Assembly (NCBI GenBank): GCA_017994815.1 | Contig: JAGOJY010000007.1 | Span: 1-64,000, forward strand | Length of the DNA: 64,000 nt | Reading direction: 5' to 3' | DNA from: Acidobacteriota bacterium | GTDB taxonomy: Bacteria > Acidobacteriota > Polarisedimenticolia > J045 | Shown: in pieces, positions 57,564 through 64,000 of the stretch | Layout: each line of letters starts with the position of its first letter | How positions within the stretch are numbered: the first letter of the stretch is position 1 | Notes under the pieces: model-generated | The model's input: only the letters and a program-made list of their open reading frames with translations | Databases searched by the model: none | What the model was told of the DNA's origin: nothing | Position numbers and translations under genes: made by a program

Positions 57564-59594
57564 TCAGATCGCGGGCGCGGCCGGGGTGGCCTCGACCAGG
57601 TACTCGCGCAGTTCCGCCCGGCTGGGCCAGGCCGCGAGGTGCGCGCCGAGGATCAGCAGGATCCCGCCCGCCCAGAGCCAGTTCACGAACGGGTGGACCA
57701 GGACGTTGATCGTCGCGGTCCCGCTCGCCGTGTCGACGTGCAGCGGGATGACGTACAGGTCCTCGCCGAGGCGGCCGATTTCGCCGACGCTGCGCGGCAA
57801 CAGCGTCGGGAGGATCGAGACCTCGGTGCTGGGCTGGTTCGTCCCGTGATAGGCGCGGCGCTCCGGCGAAACCGGCTCGGCCCGGCCCGACCCGGGCCGC
57901 ACCACGTCGAAGCGCGCGATGACCCCGTCGAACTCGGGCCGGTTGACCACGTCGAACCCGCGGTAGGTCAGCCGGTACCCGTCGACCTCCACGACCTGGC
58001 CCGCCGGGATCGACTCGAACGTGTGCTCGGTCTTGTACGCCATCGACGCGGCGATGCCGGTCGCCATCACCACGACCGAGAGGTGGACGAGGTGCGCGCC
58101 GTAACGCCGCCGATGGGTGGCCAGCTCGCGCGCCGTGGCGGTGGCCAGGCCCTCGCCGCGGGTCGCGCGGCGGCGGCGCACGTCCTGCACGAGCGCCTGG
58201 ACCAGCGCGGCCGCGACCAGCATCGACGCCGCGAAGAACGCCAGCGACCACGGCTCGCGCGCGCCAGAGAGGAACAGCCCCACGACGAGCGCGAGGGCGA
58301 ACGCCGCCGGCAGCGCGAAGCGGCGGAATGTCTCGCGGGCGCTCGAACCGCGCCAGCCGACCAAGGGGCCGGTGGCCATCACCAGCAGCAGGACGAGGAA
58401 CAGCGGCCGCGTGGCCCGCGTGTAGACCATCGGTTCCAGTGTCTGCTGCTCGCCGCCCGACATCCCGGTGAACGTCGGCCACATCGTCAGGATGAAGACC
58501 ATCGCCGTGACGCCCACCAGCACCACGTTGCCGAGCAGGATCATCCCTTCGCGGGTCCAGATCGCGGACATCGGCGCCGTCGAGCGCAGCCGCCCGAGGC
58601 GCCAGAACAGCAGCGCCAGGCAGCCGAGCGTCACGCTGACGAGGAACACCAGGAACCAGGTCCCGATCGAGGACTTGGCGAACGCGTGGACCGAGGCGAT
58701 GATCCCGGAGCGCGTCACGAACGTGCCGAACACCGACAGCACGAACGAGGCCAGCACCAGGGACACGCTCCAGGTGCGGAACGTCCCGCGCGTTTCCTGG
58801 ACGACCATCGCGTGCAGGAACGCCGTCAGCGTCAGCCACGGCAGGAAGCTGGCGTTCTCGACGGGATCCCAGGCCCAGAACCCGCCCCAGCCCAGCTCGA
58901 GGTACGCCCAGTAGGCCCCGAGCCAGATCCCGATCGACAGGAAGGTCCAGGTGAACAGCGTCCAGCGCCGGACGTGGGCGATCCAGTCGCCGGTCAGCCG
59001 GCCGGTCACCAGCGCCGCCACCGCGAACGCGAACGGCACCGTGACGCCGACGTACCCGAGGTACAGCGTCGGCGGGTGGATCATCATCCACGGGTTCTGC
59101 AGCAGCGGGTTCAGGCCGATGCCGTTGGGCGGGATCTCGGCCGGGGCGAACACGCGGAAGGGGTTGGCGACGAACGTCGCGACGCAGAGGAAGAACAGCA
59201 GCACGCCGCCGAGCGAGGCGTAGACCCACGGCATCAGCTCCGGCGGGTTGCGCCGCGCGAGCGCGACGACGATGCTGCCGAACAGCGCGAGGAGAAACGC
59301 CCACAAAAGCAGCGAGCCGTCCTGTCCGCCCCACAGCGCCGAGAGCTTGTAGATCAGCGGCTGCTGGCGGCTGGAGTACTCGGCCACGTAGCGGACGTGG
59401 AACGCGTTCGTCAACAGTCCGTGGAGCAGCGCCGTCACCGAGAGCGTGGTCAAGGCGGCGCAGGCGACGAGGCCGCGCGCCGAGCTGGAGGTGAGGTTCG
59501 CCGAGCGGTTGACGCCCCCGAGCAGGCCGGCGAACAACGACCACGCGGCGGCGATGACCGCCACGAGGAGGGCGGCCTGACCCAGGACGAGCAT
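57564..59594 (-). CDS. ccmF: cytochrome c heme lyase subunit CcmF
   Basis: 676 residues, about 15 membrane helices. The heme-handling Trp-rich motif WGGFWAWDPVENASFLPWL is complete. SALWGGQDGSLLLWAF and MMIHPPTLYLGYVG carry conserved His and Trp residues. The periplasmic C-terminal loop (GEDLYVIPLHVD) precedes the last helix. It receives heme from CcmE and ligates it to apocytochromes. It lies between ccmE and the small CcmI-like ORF. Confidence 0.95.
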   Translation of the reverse strand: MLVLGQAALLVAVIAAAWSLFAGLLGGVNRSANLTSSSARGLVACAALTTLSVTALLHGLLTNAFHVRYVAEYSSRQQPLIYKLSALWGGQDGSLLLWAFLLALFGSIVVALARRNPPELMPWVYASLGGVLLFFLCVATFVANPFRVFAPAEIPPNGIGLNPLLQNPWMMIHPPTLYLGYVGVTVPFAFAVAALVTGRLTGDWIAHVRRWTLFTWTFLSIGIWLGAYWAYLELGWGGFWAWDPVENASFLPWLTLTAFLHAMVVQETRGTFRTWSVSLVLASFVLSVFGTFVTRSGIIASVHAFAKSSIGTWFLVFLVSVTLGCLALLFWRLGRLRSTAPMSAIWTREGMILLGNVVLVGVTAMVFILTMWPTFTGMSGGEQQTLEPMVYTRATRPLFLVLLLVMATGPLVGWRGSSARETFRRFALPAAFALALVVGLFLSGAREPWSLAFFAASMLVAAALVQALVQDVRRRRATRGEGLATATARELATHRRRYGAHLVHLSVVVMATGIAASMAYKTEHTFESIPAGQVVEVDGYRLTYRGFDVVNRPEFDGVIARFDVVRPGSGRAEPVSPERRAYHGTNQPSTEVSILPTLLPRSVGEIGRLGEDLYVIPLHVDTASGTATINVLVHPFVNWLWAGGILLILGAHLAAWPSRAELREYLVEATPAAPAI

Positions 59595-59639
59595 CTTTGT
59601 TCTCCCCCGCGCGCGCGGGTGGGTGGGCCGTCGGCCCGG

Positions 59640-60065
59640 TCAGGTGCCGGTGGAGGCGTTCTTCGCGGCGGCCTCGTACTTGGACGGGCACTTGGCCAGC
59701 AGCTGGTTGGCCTGGAACTGCCGGTCGGGCCCGAGCCGCCCCGAGACCACGACCTGCGAACCGTCCACGAACGTGTCGGGGATGCGGCCGCCCGAGGAGC
59801 GGGCGTCGAAGACCACCGGCAGCGTGTGCTGCCCGCTCTCGTCGCGCAGGACGAAGCGCACGGTCAGGCCGGACTGGTCTTTGGCGATCGTGCCGTCGGA
59901 GACGAACCCGGCGAGCCGGACCGGGCGGTCGTTCGGCTTGCTCAGGAACTCGTCCACCTTGAGGTAGTACAGCTTGTCCTGGCCCCCGACGCTGCGGGCC
60001 ATCAGGAAGACCATCGACGCGACCAGGAGGCCGACCAGGACCAGGACTTTCGGGCTGAACGACAT
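59640..60065 (-). CDS. ccmE: heme chaperone CcmE, CxxxY variant
   Basis: 141 residues. One N-terminal membrane helix (VLVLVGLLVASMVFLMA) and an OB-fold periplasmic domain (VRLAGFVSDGTI, TVRFVLRDE, VVVSGRLGPDRQFQANQLLAKC). In standard CcmE the heme binds covalently to His of an HxxxY motif. Here the position is C126-P-S-K-Y130, the CxxxY variant known from Desulfovibrio and archaeal-type CcmE, which functions in Ccm systems lacking CcmH. It is the first gene of the operon, with GAGGTG as ribosome site and a promoter at 60115-60143. Confidence 0.93.
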   Translation of the reverse strand: MSFSPKVLVLVGLLVASMVFLMARSVGGQDKLYYLKVDEFLSKPNDRPVRLAGFVSDGTIAKDQSGLTVRFVLRDESGQHTLPVVFDARSSGGRIPDTFVDGSQVVVSGRLGPDRQFQANQLLAKCPSKYEAAAKNASTGT

Positions 60066-60114
60066 GATCACCTCGGTCTGGGGTGAGGCCTCGCGCGGAG
60101 GCTCGTTCCGGGTG

Positions 60115-60143
60115 AGCTTACTGGTACGACAACCCGTCTGCAA
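60115..60143 (-). promoter_or_regulatory. promoter of the ccm operon (TTGCAG-17-TAAGCT)
   Basis: On the minus strand TTGCAG (60138-60143) and TAAGCT (60115-60120) are 17 bp apart. The predicted start near 60108 gives a leader of about 43 nt. Confidence 0.55.
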
Positions 60144-60170
60144 ATCATTTCCAACGCGTACGGTGCCGCC

Positions 60171-60355
60171 GCCGCTCGCCGAGGGAGATACGACAAAACC
60201 AGGGGCGAGGCAAATGCCCCGGCGCCGGCCGGTCCGGGCCAAGGTTGCCGGCCCGTAACAACTTGCCGCGGCTTTACCGGCGCCCATATTCAGCAGTGAA
60301 GCTTCATGACCCCCCTTGCTCTGGGAGGCCGGGCGATCCCGGCCTCCTGTCTTGT
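60171..60355 (+). ncRNA. candidate structured noncoding RNA or leader upstream of greA
   Basis: No protein gene fits the 444-bp interval 60066-60509. After the ccm promoter it contains nested plus-strand inverted repeats: GGGGC/GCCCC (60203-60207 with 60216-60220), an 8-bp long-range pair GGCGCCGG/CCGGCGCC (60221-60228 with 60277-60284) enclosing CGGGCC/GGCCCG (60235-60240 with 60250-60255), then an intrinsic-terminator-like stem at 60324-60347 with a T-rich tail. TACGGT (60159-60164) could be its -10. A shorter transcript from CATATT (60286-60291) is also possible. The left boundary is a guess. Confidence 0.35.
60324..60347 (+). terminator. intrinsic-type terminator between ccmE and greA
   Basis: GGAGGCCGGG (60324-60333) and CCCGGCCTCC (60338-60347) form a perfect 10-bp stem with a CGAT loop, followed by TGTCTTGT. 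No plus-strand protein gene lies upstream, so it must end a noncoding or leader transcript. Confidence 0.6.
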
Positions 60356-60401
60356 CCGGCCCCGGGACGAACCCCCGCAATCGCGCGTGAATTTTCCGGG
60401 T

Positions 60402-60407
60402 TAGACT
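60402..60407 (+). promoter_or_regulatory. putative -10 box (TAGACT) of greA
   Basis: TAGACT lies in an AT-rich patch 55 bp behind the terminator stem. A start near 60414 gives a leader of about 95 nt. Confidence 0.4.
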
Positions 60408-60509
60408 CTCGATCACCGCGGCCGGCGGGGTGCCGGTCGCGAAAAACCCACGGGACCTCGGTGTCCGGCCCGGGCTCGGCCCGGGTAAGTCGCTGTCCGA
60501 CAAAGAGCT

Positions 60510-61013
60510 ATGCGCCGCCTACAGGAGCCGATCGAAAAGGAGCTGAAGGAGCTCGACCGCGAGTTGCGGTTCGACCTGCCGCGCGAGATCGCGCGGGCGA
60601 CCGCCATGGGCGACCTGCGCGAAAACGCCGAGTACAAGGCCGCGCTCGAGCGGCAGTCGTACGTCAAGGCCCGCATCGCCCACCTCCAGCAGCGCCTGTC
60701 CCAGCTCTCCACGATCCGGCTCTCGCAGATCCCGACCGACCGGATCGCCTTCGGCTCGCTGGTCACCGTGCGCGACCTCGACAACGACGAGGAACGGGCG
60801 TTCGACCTGGTGCTCGGCGACGAGGGCGACGCGAACGCGGGCAAGATCTCGGTCGCCTCGCCGATCGGGCGCGCGCTCCTCAACAAGCAGGTCGGTGACG
60901 AGGTCACGGTCCGCACGCCCGCGGGGGAGCGTGCCTTCGAGATCGTGTCGCTCCAGACGCTCCACGAGCGGAACAAGGAACATGACGAGCCCGGCAGCCC
61001 TCCGGCGCAGTGA
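60510..61013 (+). CDS. greA: transcription elongation factor GreA/GreB family
   Basis: 167 residues. An N-terminal coiled coil enters the RNA polymerase secondary channel; its acidic tip is in MGDLRENAEYKAALERQ, with Asp and Glu that activate RNA cleavage in backtracked complexes. The C-terminal FKBP-like domain includes LVTVRDLDNDEERAF and ISVASPIGRALLNKQVGDEV. The pattern fits GreA slightly better than GreB. The end overlaps the start of the next gene by 32 bp. Confidence 0.9.
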   Translation: MRRLQEPIEKELKELDRELRFDLPREIARATAMGDLRENAEYKAALERQSYVKARIAHLQQRLSQLSTIRLSQIPTDRIAFGSLVTVRDLDNDEERAFDLVLGDEGDANAGKISVASPIGRALLNKQVGDEVTVRTPAGERAFEIVSLQTLHERNKEHDEPGSPPAQ

Positions 61014-61902
61014 CGTGATGCAGCCGGGCGGGCTCATGCCAGCGCTCTGGCGCAGCCTGCGTCCGCACCAGTGGATCAAGAACCTGTTCCTGTTCGCGGC
61101 GGTCGTCTTCGCCGGGCAACTGCGCGAGCCGCGCTCGGTCGCGCTCGCCGGCGCCGGGTTCCTGCTGTTCTGCGCGATCTCGTCGGCGATCTACATCGTC
61201 AACGACATCGTGGACCGGCCGCAGGATCGCCTGCACCCGCACAAGCGCTACCGGCCGATCGCGTCCGGGCGCGTGCCGGTCCGCATGGCCGCCGGGGTGG
61301 CGGTCGCCCTCATGGTCGGCGGGCTCGGCGGCTCGTTCGCGCTGGGTTACGGCTTTCTCGTCGCCGCCCTGGCCTACGCGGCGCTGTCCGTGGCGTACAG
61401 CTTCGGCCTGAAGCGCGTCGTGATCCTGGACGTGATGATCGTCGCCTCGGGGTACTCCCTGCGCGCGGTCGCCGGGGCCGAGGCGATCCAGGTCGTGTTC
61501 TCGGACTGGCTGCTCCTCTGCACCTCGATGCTCGCGCTGTTCCTCGGCTTCTGTAAGAGGCGGCAGGAGCTGACGAGCCTGCAGGACGACGCGGTGGCGC
61601 ACCGCGCCGTGCTCGCGCGCTACTCGGAGCAGTTTCTGGACCAGATGATCGCCGTCGTGACCGCGTCGACGCTGATCTCCTACATCTTCTACACGCTCTC
61701 GGACGAGGTCGCGGCCAAGCTGGGCACGCCCTACCTCGGCGCGACGATCCCGTTCGTGGTGTACGGGGTCTTCCGCTACTTCTACCTGGTCCACATGCGC
61801 GGGGAAGGGGGCCGGCCGGCCCGCGAGGTGATCGGGGACCGGCCGCTCCTGCTCAACCTGGTCCTCTACGGCGTGACGGTCGTCCTGCTGCTCTACACCT
61901 GA
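60982..61902 (+). CDS. UbiA-type prenyltransferase (decaprenyl-phosphate phosphoribosyltransferase-like)
   Basis: 306 residues, about nine membrane helices. The Mg-binding motif is NDIVDRPQDRLHPHK (NDxxDxxxDxxH), followed by RPIASG, and the second Asp region is YSFGLKRVVILDVM. The start LRPHQWIKNLFLF and these motifs match the DPPR-synthase branch, which transfers phosphoribose to a polyprenyl phosphate for cell-envelope glycans. ATG 60982 with AAGGAAC upstream is preferred; ATG 61018 is the alternative. No arabinan-type genes are nearby, so the product is uncertain. Confidence 0.8.
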   Translation: MTSPAALRRSDVMQPGGLMPALWRSLRPHQWIKNLFLFAAVVFAGQLREPRSVALAGAGFLLFCAISSAIYIVNDIVDRPQDRLHPHKRYRPIASGRVPVRMAAGVAVALMVGGLGGSFALGYGFLVAALAYAALSVAYSFGLKRVVILDVMIVASGYSLRAVAGAEAIQVVFSDWLLLCTSMLALFLGFCKRRQELTSLQDDAVAHRAVLARYSEQFLDQMIAVVTASTLISYIFYTLSDEVAAKLGTPYLGATIPFVVYGVFRYFYLVHMRGEGGRPAREVIGDRPLLLNLVLYGVTVVLLLYT

Positions 61903-62035
61903 CGCCGATCGTCCCCCGGGCCGCGCCGCGTGCGGGCCCGCGGGCGGCCGCGCGTTGAGGTATTGGGTCCCGGCCAGTTTGGACGTACAGTTCCGGGCGG
62001 CGCGGGGGCGCCGGGGTCGGCAACGCGGAGGGTCG

Positions 62036-63127
62036 ATGAGGATCGGCATACCCAAGGAGACGTTGCGGCACGAGCACCGCGTCGGGCTGACGCCGTTCGG
62101 CGTTTCACGGCTGACCAGCGTCGGCCACCAGGTTTTCGTCGGCCGGGACGCGGGCCAGGACAGTCACTTCTCCGACGCCGACTACGTCGCCGCCGGGGCG
62201 ACGATCGTCCACGACGCCGACGAGGTGTACGGCCGCTCGGAACTCGTCTGCCGCGTCGGGTCGCCCGCGCCGGACGAGCTGGCGATCCTGCCGCCTGGCT
62301 GCACGGTCTGCGGGTTCCTGCACCTCGCGGTCGCCCCGCGCGACGTCGTCCGCCGGATGATCGACGGCCGCCTGACGATGATCGGTTACGAGCTGATCGA
62401 GGACGGCAGCGGCGAGCGCCCGGTCCTCACCCCGTTCTCGATCATCGCCGGCGAGATGGCGATCCACATTGCCGCGAGCCTGCTCGAGTGCCGCTCGGGC
62501 GGCCGGGGCTTGATCCTCGGCGGCGTGCCGGGCGTGCCCCCGGCGACGGTCACGATCCTCGGGGCCGGGACGGTCGGCCGCACGGCCGCGCGGCACGCGC
62601 TGGCCAGCGGCGCGCACGTGATCGTGCTCGATGCCGACCTGAGCAAGCTGCGCGCGGTGCTGGAGAGCACCGAGCACCGCGCCGTCACGGCCCTCGCCAC
62701 CCCGCGCAACCTGGAGCGCTTCACGTCGATCAGCGACGTCGTCATCGGCGCGGTGTTGATCCCCGGCGCCCGCGCGCCGTACCTCGTGACCGAGGACATG
62801 GTGCGCGAGATGAAGATGGGCGCGGTGATCGTCGACCTGTCGATCGATCAAGGCGGCTGCGTGGAAACCAGCCGGCCCACCAGCGCCGACAACCCGACCT
62901 TTCGCGTGCACGGCGTGACGCACTACTGCGTGCCGAACATGACCGCCAGCGCGCCGCGCAGCGCCTCGCGCGCGCTGACGATCGCGGCGACCCCGTACCT
63001 GGCGCGGATCGCCGAGGAGGGGCTCGACGCCGCGCTCGACGCCGGCGACGGGCTGGCCAGCGGCCTGTACATGCGCGAGGGGCGGCTGGTGAACCAGGCC
63101 ACGGCGGCGGCCCTCGGCCTCGAGTGA
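62036..63127 (+). CDS. ald: alanine dehydrogenase-like protein (divergent)
   Basis: 363 residues. Alanine dehydrogenase interconverts alanine and pyruvate with NAD and ammonia. Present: RIGIPKETLRHEHRVGLTP, CGFLHLA with the catalytic His, GVPGVPPATVTILGAGTVG for NAD, and DLSIDQGGCVETSRPT with the conserved Asp. Divergent: the substrate Lys of the usual KVKEP segment appears as Arg in CRVGSPAP, and the usual HYCVANMPGAVP reads HYCVPNMTASAP. It may still be Ald, or a relative with altered specificity. Its stop overlaps the GTG of the next gene. AGGGTCG is a weak ribosome site. Confidence 0.8.
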   Translation: MRIGIPKETLRHEHRVGLTPFGVSRLTSVGHQVFVGRDAGQDSHFSDADYVAAGATIVHDADEVYGRSELVCRVGSPAPDELAILPPGCTVCGFLHLAVAPRDVVRRMIDGRLTMIGYELIEDGSGERPVLTPFSIIAGEMAIHIAASLLECRSGGRGLILGGVPGVPPATVTILGAGTVGRTAARHALASGAHVIVLDADLSKLRAVLESTEHRAVTALATPRNLERFTSISDVVIGAVLIPGARAPYLVTEDMVREMKMGAVIVDLSIDQGGCVETSRPTSADNPTFRVHGVTHYCVPNMTASAPRSASRALTIAATPYLARIAEEGLDAALDAGDGLASGLYMREGRLVNQATAAALGLE

Positions 63128-63609
63128 GGACGCTGCTCGTCGGCCTGGGCAATCCGATCCTCGCCGACGACGCCATCGGGCCGCGCCTGGCCGCCGACGT
63201 CGCCCTGGCCCTCGGTCCCGTGGCCGGCCTCGACGTCGTCGAGGAGTGCTCGGCGGGCGGGCTCGAGCTTCTCGATGTCGTCGCCGGTTACGACCGGCTC
63301 ATCGTCCTCGACTCGATCCGGGGCGGGGGAGGGCGGCCCGGCGACTGGTACGCGTTCGACGGGCGCGCGCTGCGCGCGACCGAGCACCTGGACAACATCC
63401 ACGACGCCAACTTCGCCACTGCCCTCGCCCTCGGCCGCCGCCTCGGACTGCGCGTGCCGCCCGATGACCGCGTGCACGTCTTCGCGGTGGAGGCGGCGGA
63501 CAACGCGACGTTCTCCGAGGAGCTGACGCCCGCGTTGCGGGATTCCTACCCCGCGCTCCTCGAGGCGTTCGTGCGCGAGATCCGGCTCCTGCTGGACAAG
63601 GAACCGTAG
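63124..63609 (+). CDS. hydrogenase maturation protease family protein (M52)
   Basis: 161 residues. GLGNPILADDAIGPRLA matches the GxGNxxxxDDxxG start of HyaD/HycI-type endopeptidases. The metal-binding Asp fits LIVLDSIRGGG and the His NIHDANFATAL. These proteases trim the C-terminus of NiFe-hydrogenase large subunits after nickel insertion. No hydrogenase gene is in the window. The GTG overlaps the stop of the ald-like gene (GTGA). A hydrogenase elsewhere or a different substrate is possible. Confidence 0.82.
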   Translation: MRTLLVGLGNPILADDAIGPRLAADVALALGPVAGLDVVEECSAGGLELLDVVAGYDRLIVLDSIRGGGGRPGDWYAFDGRALRATEHLDNIHDANFATALALGRRLGLRVPPDDRVHVFAVEAADNATFSEELTPALRDSYPALLEAFVREIRLLLDKEP

Positions 63610-63614
63610 AGCGG

Positions 63615-63655
63615 CGTGTCGGGTTTCCCGACACGGTTTCGGGAAATCCCACGCC
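63615..63655 (+). terminator. overlapping hairpins after the protease gene
   Basis: CGTGTCGGG (63615-63623) pairs perfectly with CCCGACACG (63627-63635) around TTT, 5 bp after the stop. The alternative pairing GGGTTTCCCGA (63621-63631) with TCGGGAAATCCC (63639-63650) is mutually exclusive with it, and GGCGTG/CACGCC (63613-63618 with 63650-63655) can close the second form. This may be a terminator or an attenuator-like switch. Confidence 0.45.
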
Positions 63656-63717
63656 GGCGCGCCCTGGCTCCGCGAGCCCGGATCGCATGTCGTTCCTCCG
63701 AAGCGACTTGCCGGTGT

Positions 63718-63733
63718 TGTGAAATCGGTCACA
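63718..63733. promoter_or_regulatory. perfect CRP/FNR-type palindrome TGTGA-N6-TCACA
   Basis: TGTGAAATCGGTCACA is an exact TGTGA-N6-TCACA site, the consensus of CRP-type regulators. It lies 70 bp before the ATG at 63803, a normal distance for activation. TTGCAG at 63745 could be a -35, but the matching -10 is poor, consistent with activator dependence. Confidence 0.6.
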
Positions 63734-63802
63734 GGGCATGCGCGTTGCAGTGACAAGGGCGGCGAAAAGTGAGTTGTTCGTGTGCCCACGAGCGGAGGAC
63801 CG

Positions 63803-64000
63803 ATGGACACGCTGGGGCTGACCGTGGCGAACGTGCTGCTGGCGCTTCTGGTCCTGGTGCCCGTGGCCGGCGTCCTGGTCGCGGTCGCCGCCGAGCTGAT
63901 GGCCAAGTCCCCCGCGCCGGCGGGCGGTGGCATGGCCCGGTTCCGCGTCCTCGCGGGCGGCCGTGCCGGCGCGCCGCGCGCGTCGCGCCGCGGGCGCGGG
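63803..64000 (+). CDS. membrane protein (3' truncated by window edge)
   Basis: 66 codons are visible. One hydrophobic helix (VANVLLALLVLVPVAGVLVAVAAELMA) starts right at the N-terminus and is followed by a Pro/Gly/Arg-rich cytoplasmic-type stretch. The ribosome site GCGGAGGACC precedes the ATG. The gene runs off the end of the window, so the family cannot be named. A CRP-type palindrome upstream suggests catabolic or redox control. Confidence 0.6.
   Translation, partial: MDTLGLTVANVLLALLVLVPVAGVLVAVAAELMAKSPAPAGGGMARFRVLAGGRAGAPRASRRGRG

Noticed and set aside
60202..60284. Possible cyclic-di-GMP (GEMM) riboswitch
   Set aside because: Fragments such as GGCAAATGCC and AAGGTTGCCGG recall the motif, but the GNRA tetraloop and the required order of conserved blocks are missing.
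60245..60898. 217-codon plus-strand frame across the ccmE-greA gap
   Set aside because: Most of it is the +2 frame of greA; the rest crosses a terminator and is rich in Arg and Pro.

Overview
The window is a GC-rich, densely packed chromosomal segment with 61 protein-coding genes called on both strands. I see no rRNA, tRNA, CRISPR array, transposase or phage gene. The cell is diderm: there is a lipoprotein Cu/Zn superoxide dismutase, a System I (Ccm) cytochrome c maturation operon, SPOR-domain envelope proteins, a type IV pilus retraction ATPase and a pseudopilin. An ECF sigma factor next to a TPR-containing Ser/Thr kinase, MutS2, Hfq behind miaA, an Fe-S type PurF and a DUF4388 protein point to a lineage such as Acidobacteriota. 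No marker gene here settles this, so the placement is an inference.

Layout. 1-1.3 kb: end of a PKD-domain protein and a pseudopilin. 1.2-5.2 kb: RNA m5U methyltransferase (minus), then M16 peptidase, dut and a WalJ-type hydrolase. 5.2-11.6 kb: purB, purF, a MEDS/PAS histidine kinase, purM and purN. 11.8-14.4 kb: radC, sodC and a peptidase-like protein that has lost its zinc motif. 14.7-21.2 kb: trpS, tyrS, then minus-strand MFS, cyclopropane synthase and DUF4139 genes. 21.3-28.6 kb: pterin genes folB-queD-folE, STAS, SpoIID/SPOR, miaA, hfq, a PBP4-like peptidase and an unknown. 28.6-35.5 kb: sigma factor and kinase, udgB, ldh, an SLC13 transporter. 35.5-47 kb: pilT, pgsA, mutS2, a hydrolase, an OPT transporter, ettA and a chemoreceptor. 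47-55 kb: a DUF4388-J-TPR protein, a zinc peptidase, a SPOR protein, nadB, lepB, a LOG protein, tlpA and a lipoprotein. 55-60 kb: ccmEF-(small ORF)-ccmABCD. 60-64 kb: a structured noncoding interval, greA, a UbiA prenyltransferase, an alanine-dehydrogenase-like gene coupled to a hydrogenase-maturation-type protease, and the start of a membrane protein behind a perfect CRP-type palindrome.

The most interesting points are: (i) the Ccm operon encodes CcmE with a CxxxY motif instead of the heme-binding histidine, has no ccmG/ccmH in the cluster, and carries an unannotated 50-residue CcmI-like ORF; (ii) a MEDS-domain kinase is translationally coupled to purM; (iii) TAnnnT -10 boxes lie 6-9 nt before many start codons, suggesting widespread leaderless transcripts; (iv) a terminator-ended structured noncoding element lies between ccmE and greA; (v) a pseudo-peptidase gene has twin 21-bp-spaced palindromes just upstream of its promoter.

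Many genes overlap their neighbour by 1-4 nt (ATGA/GTGA), so translational coupling is a general organising feature here.
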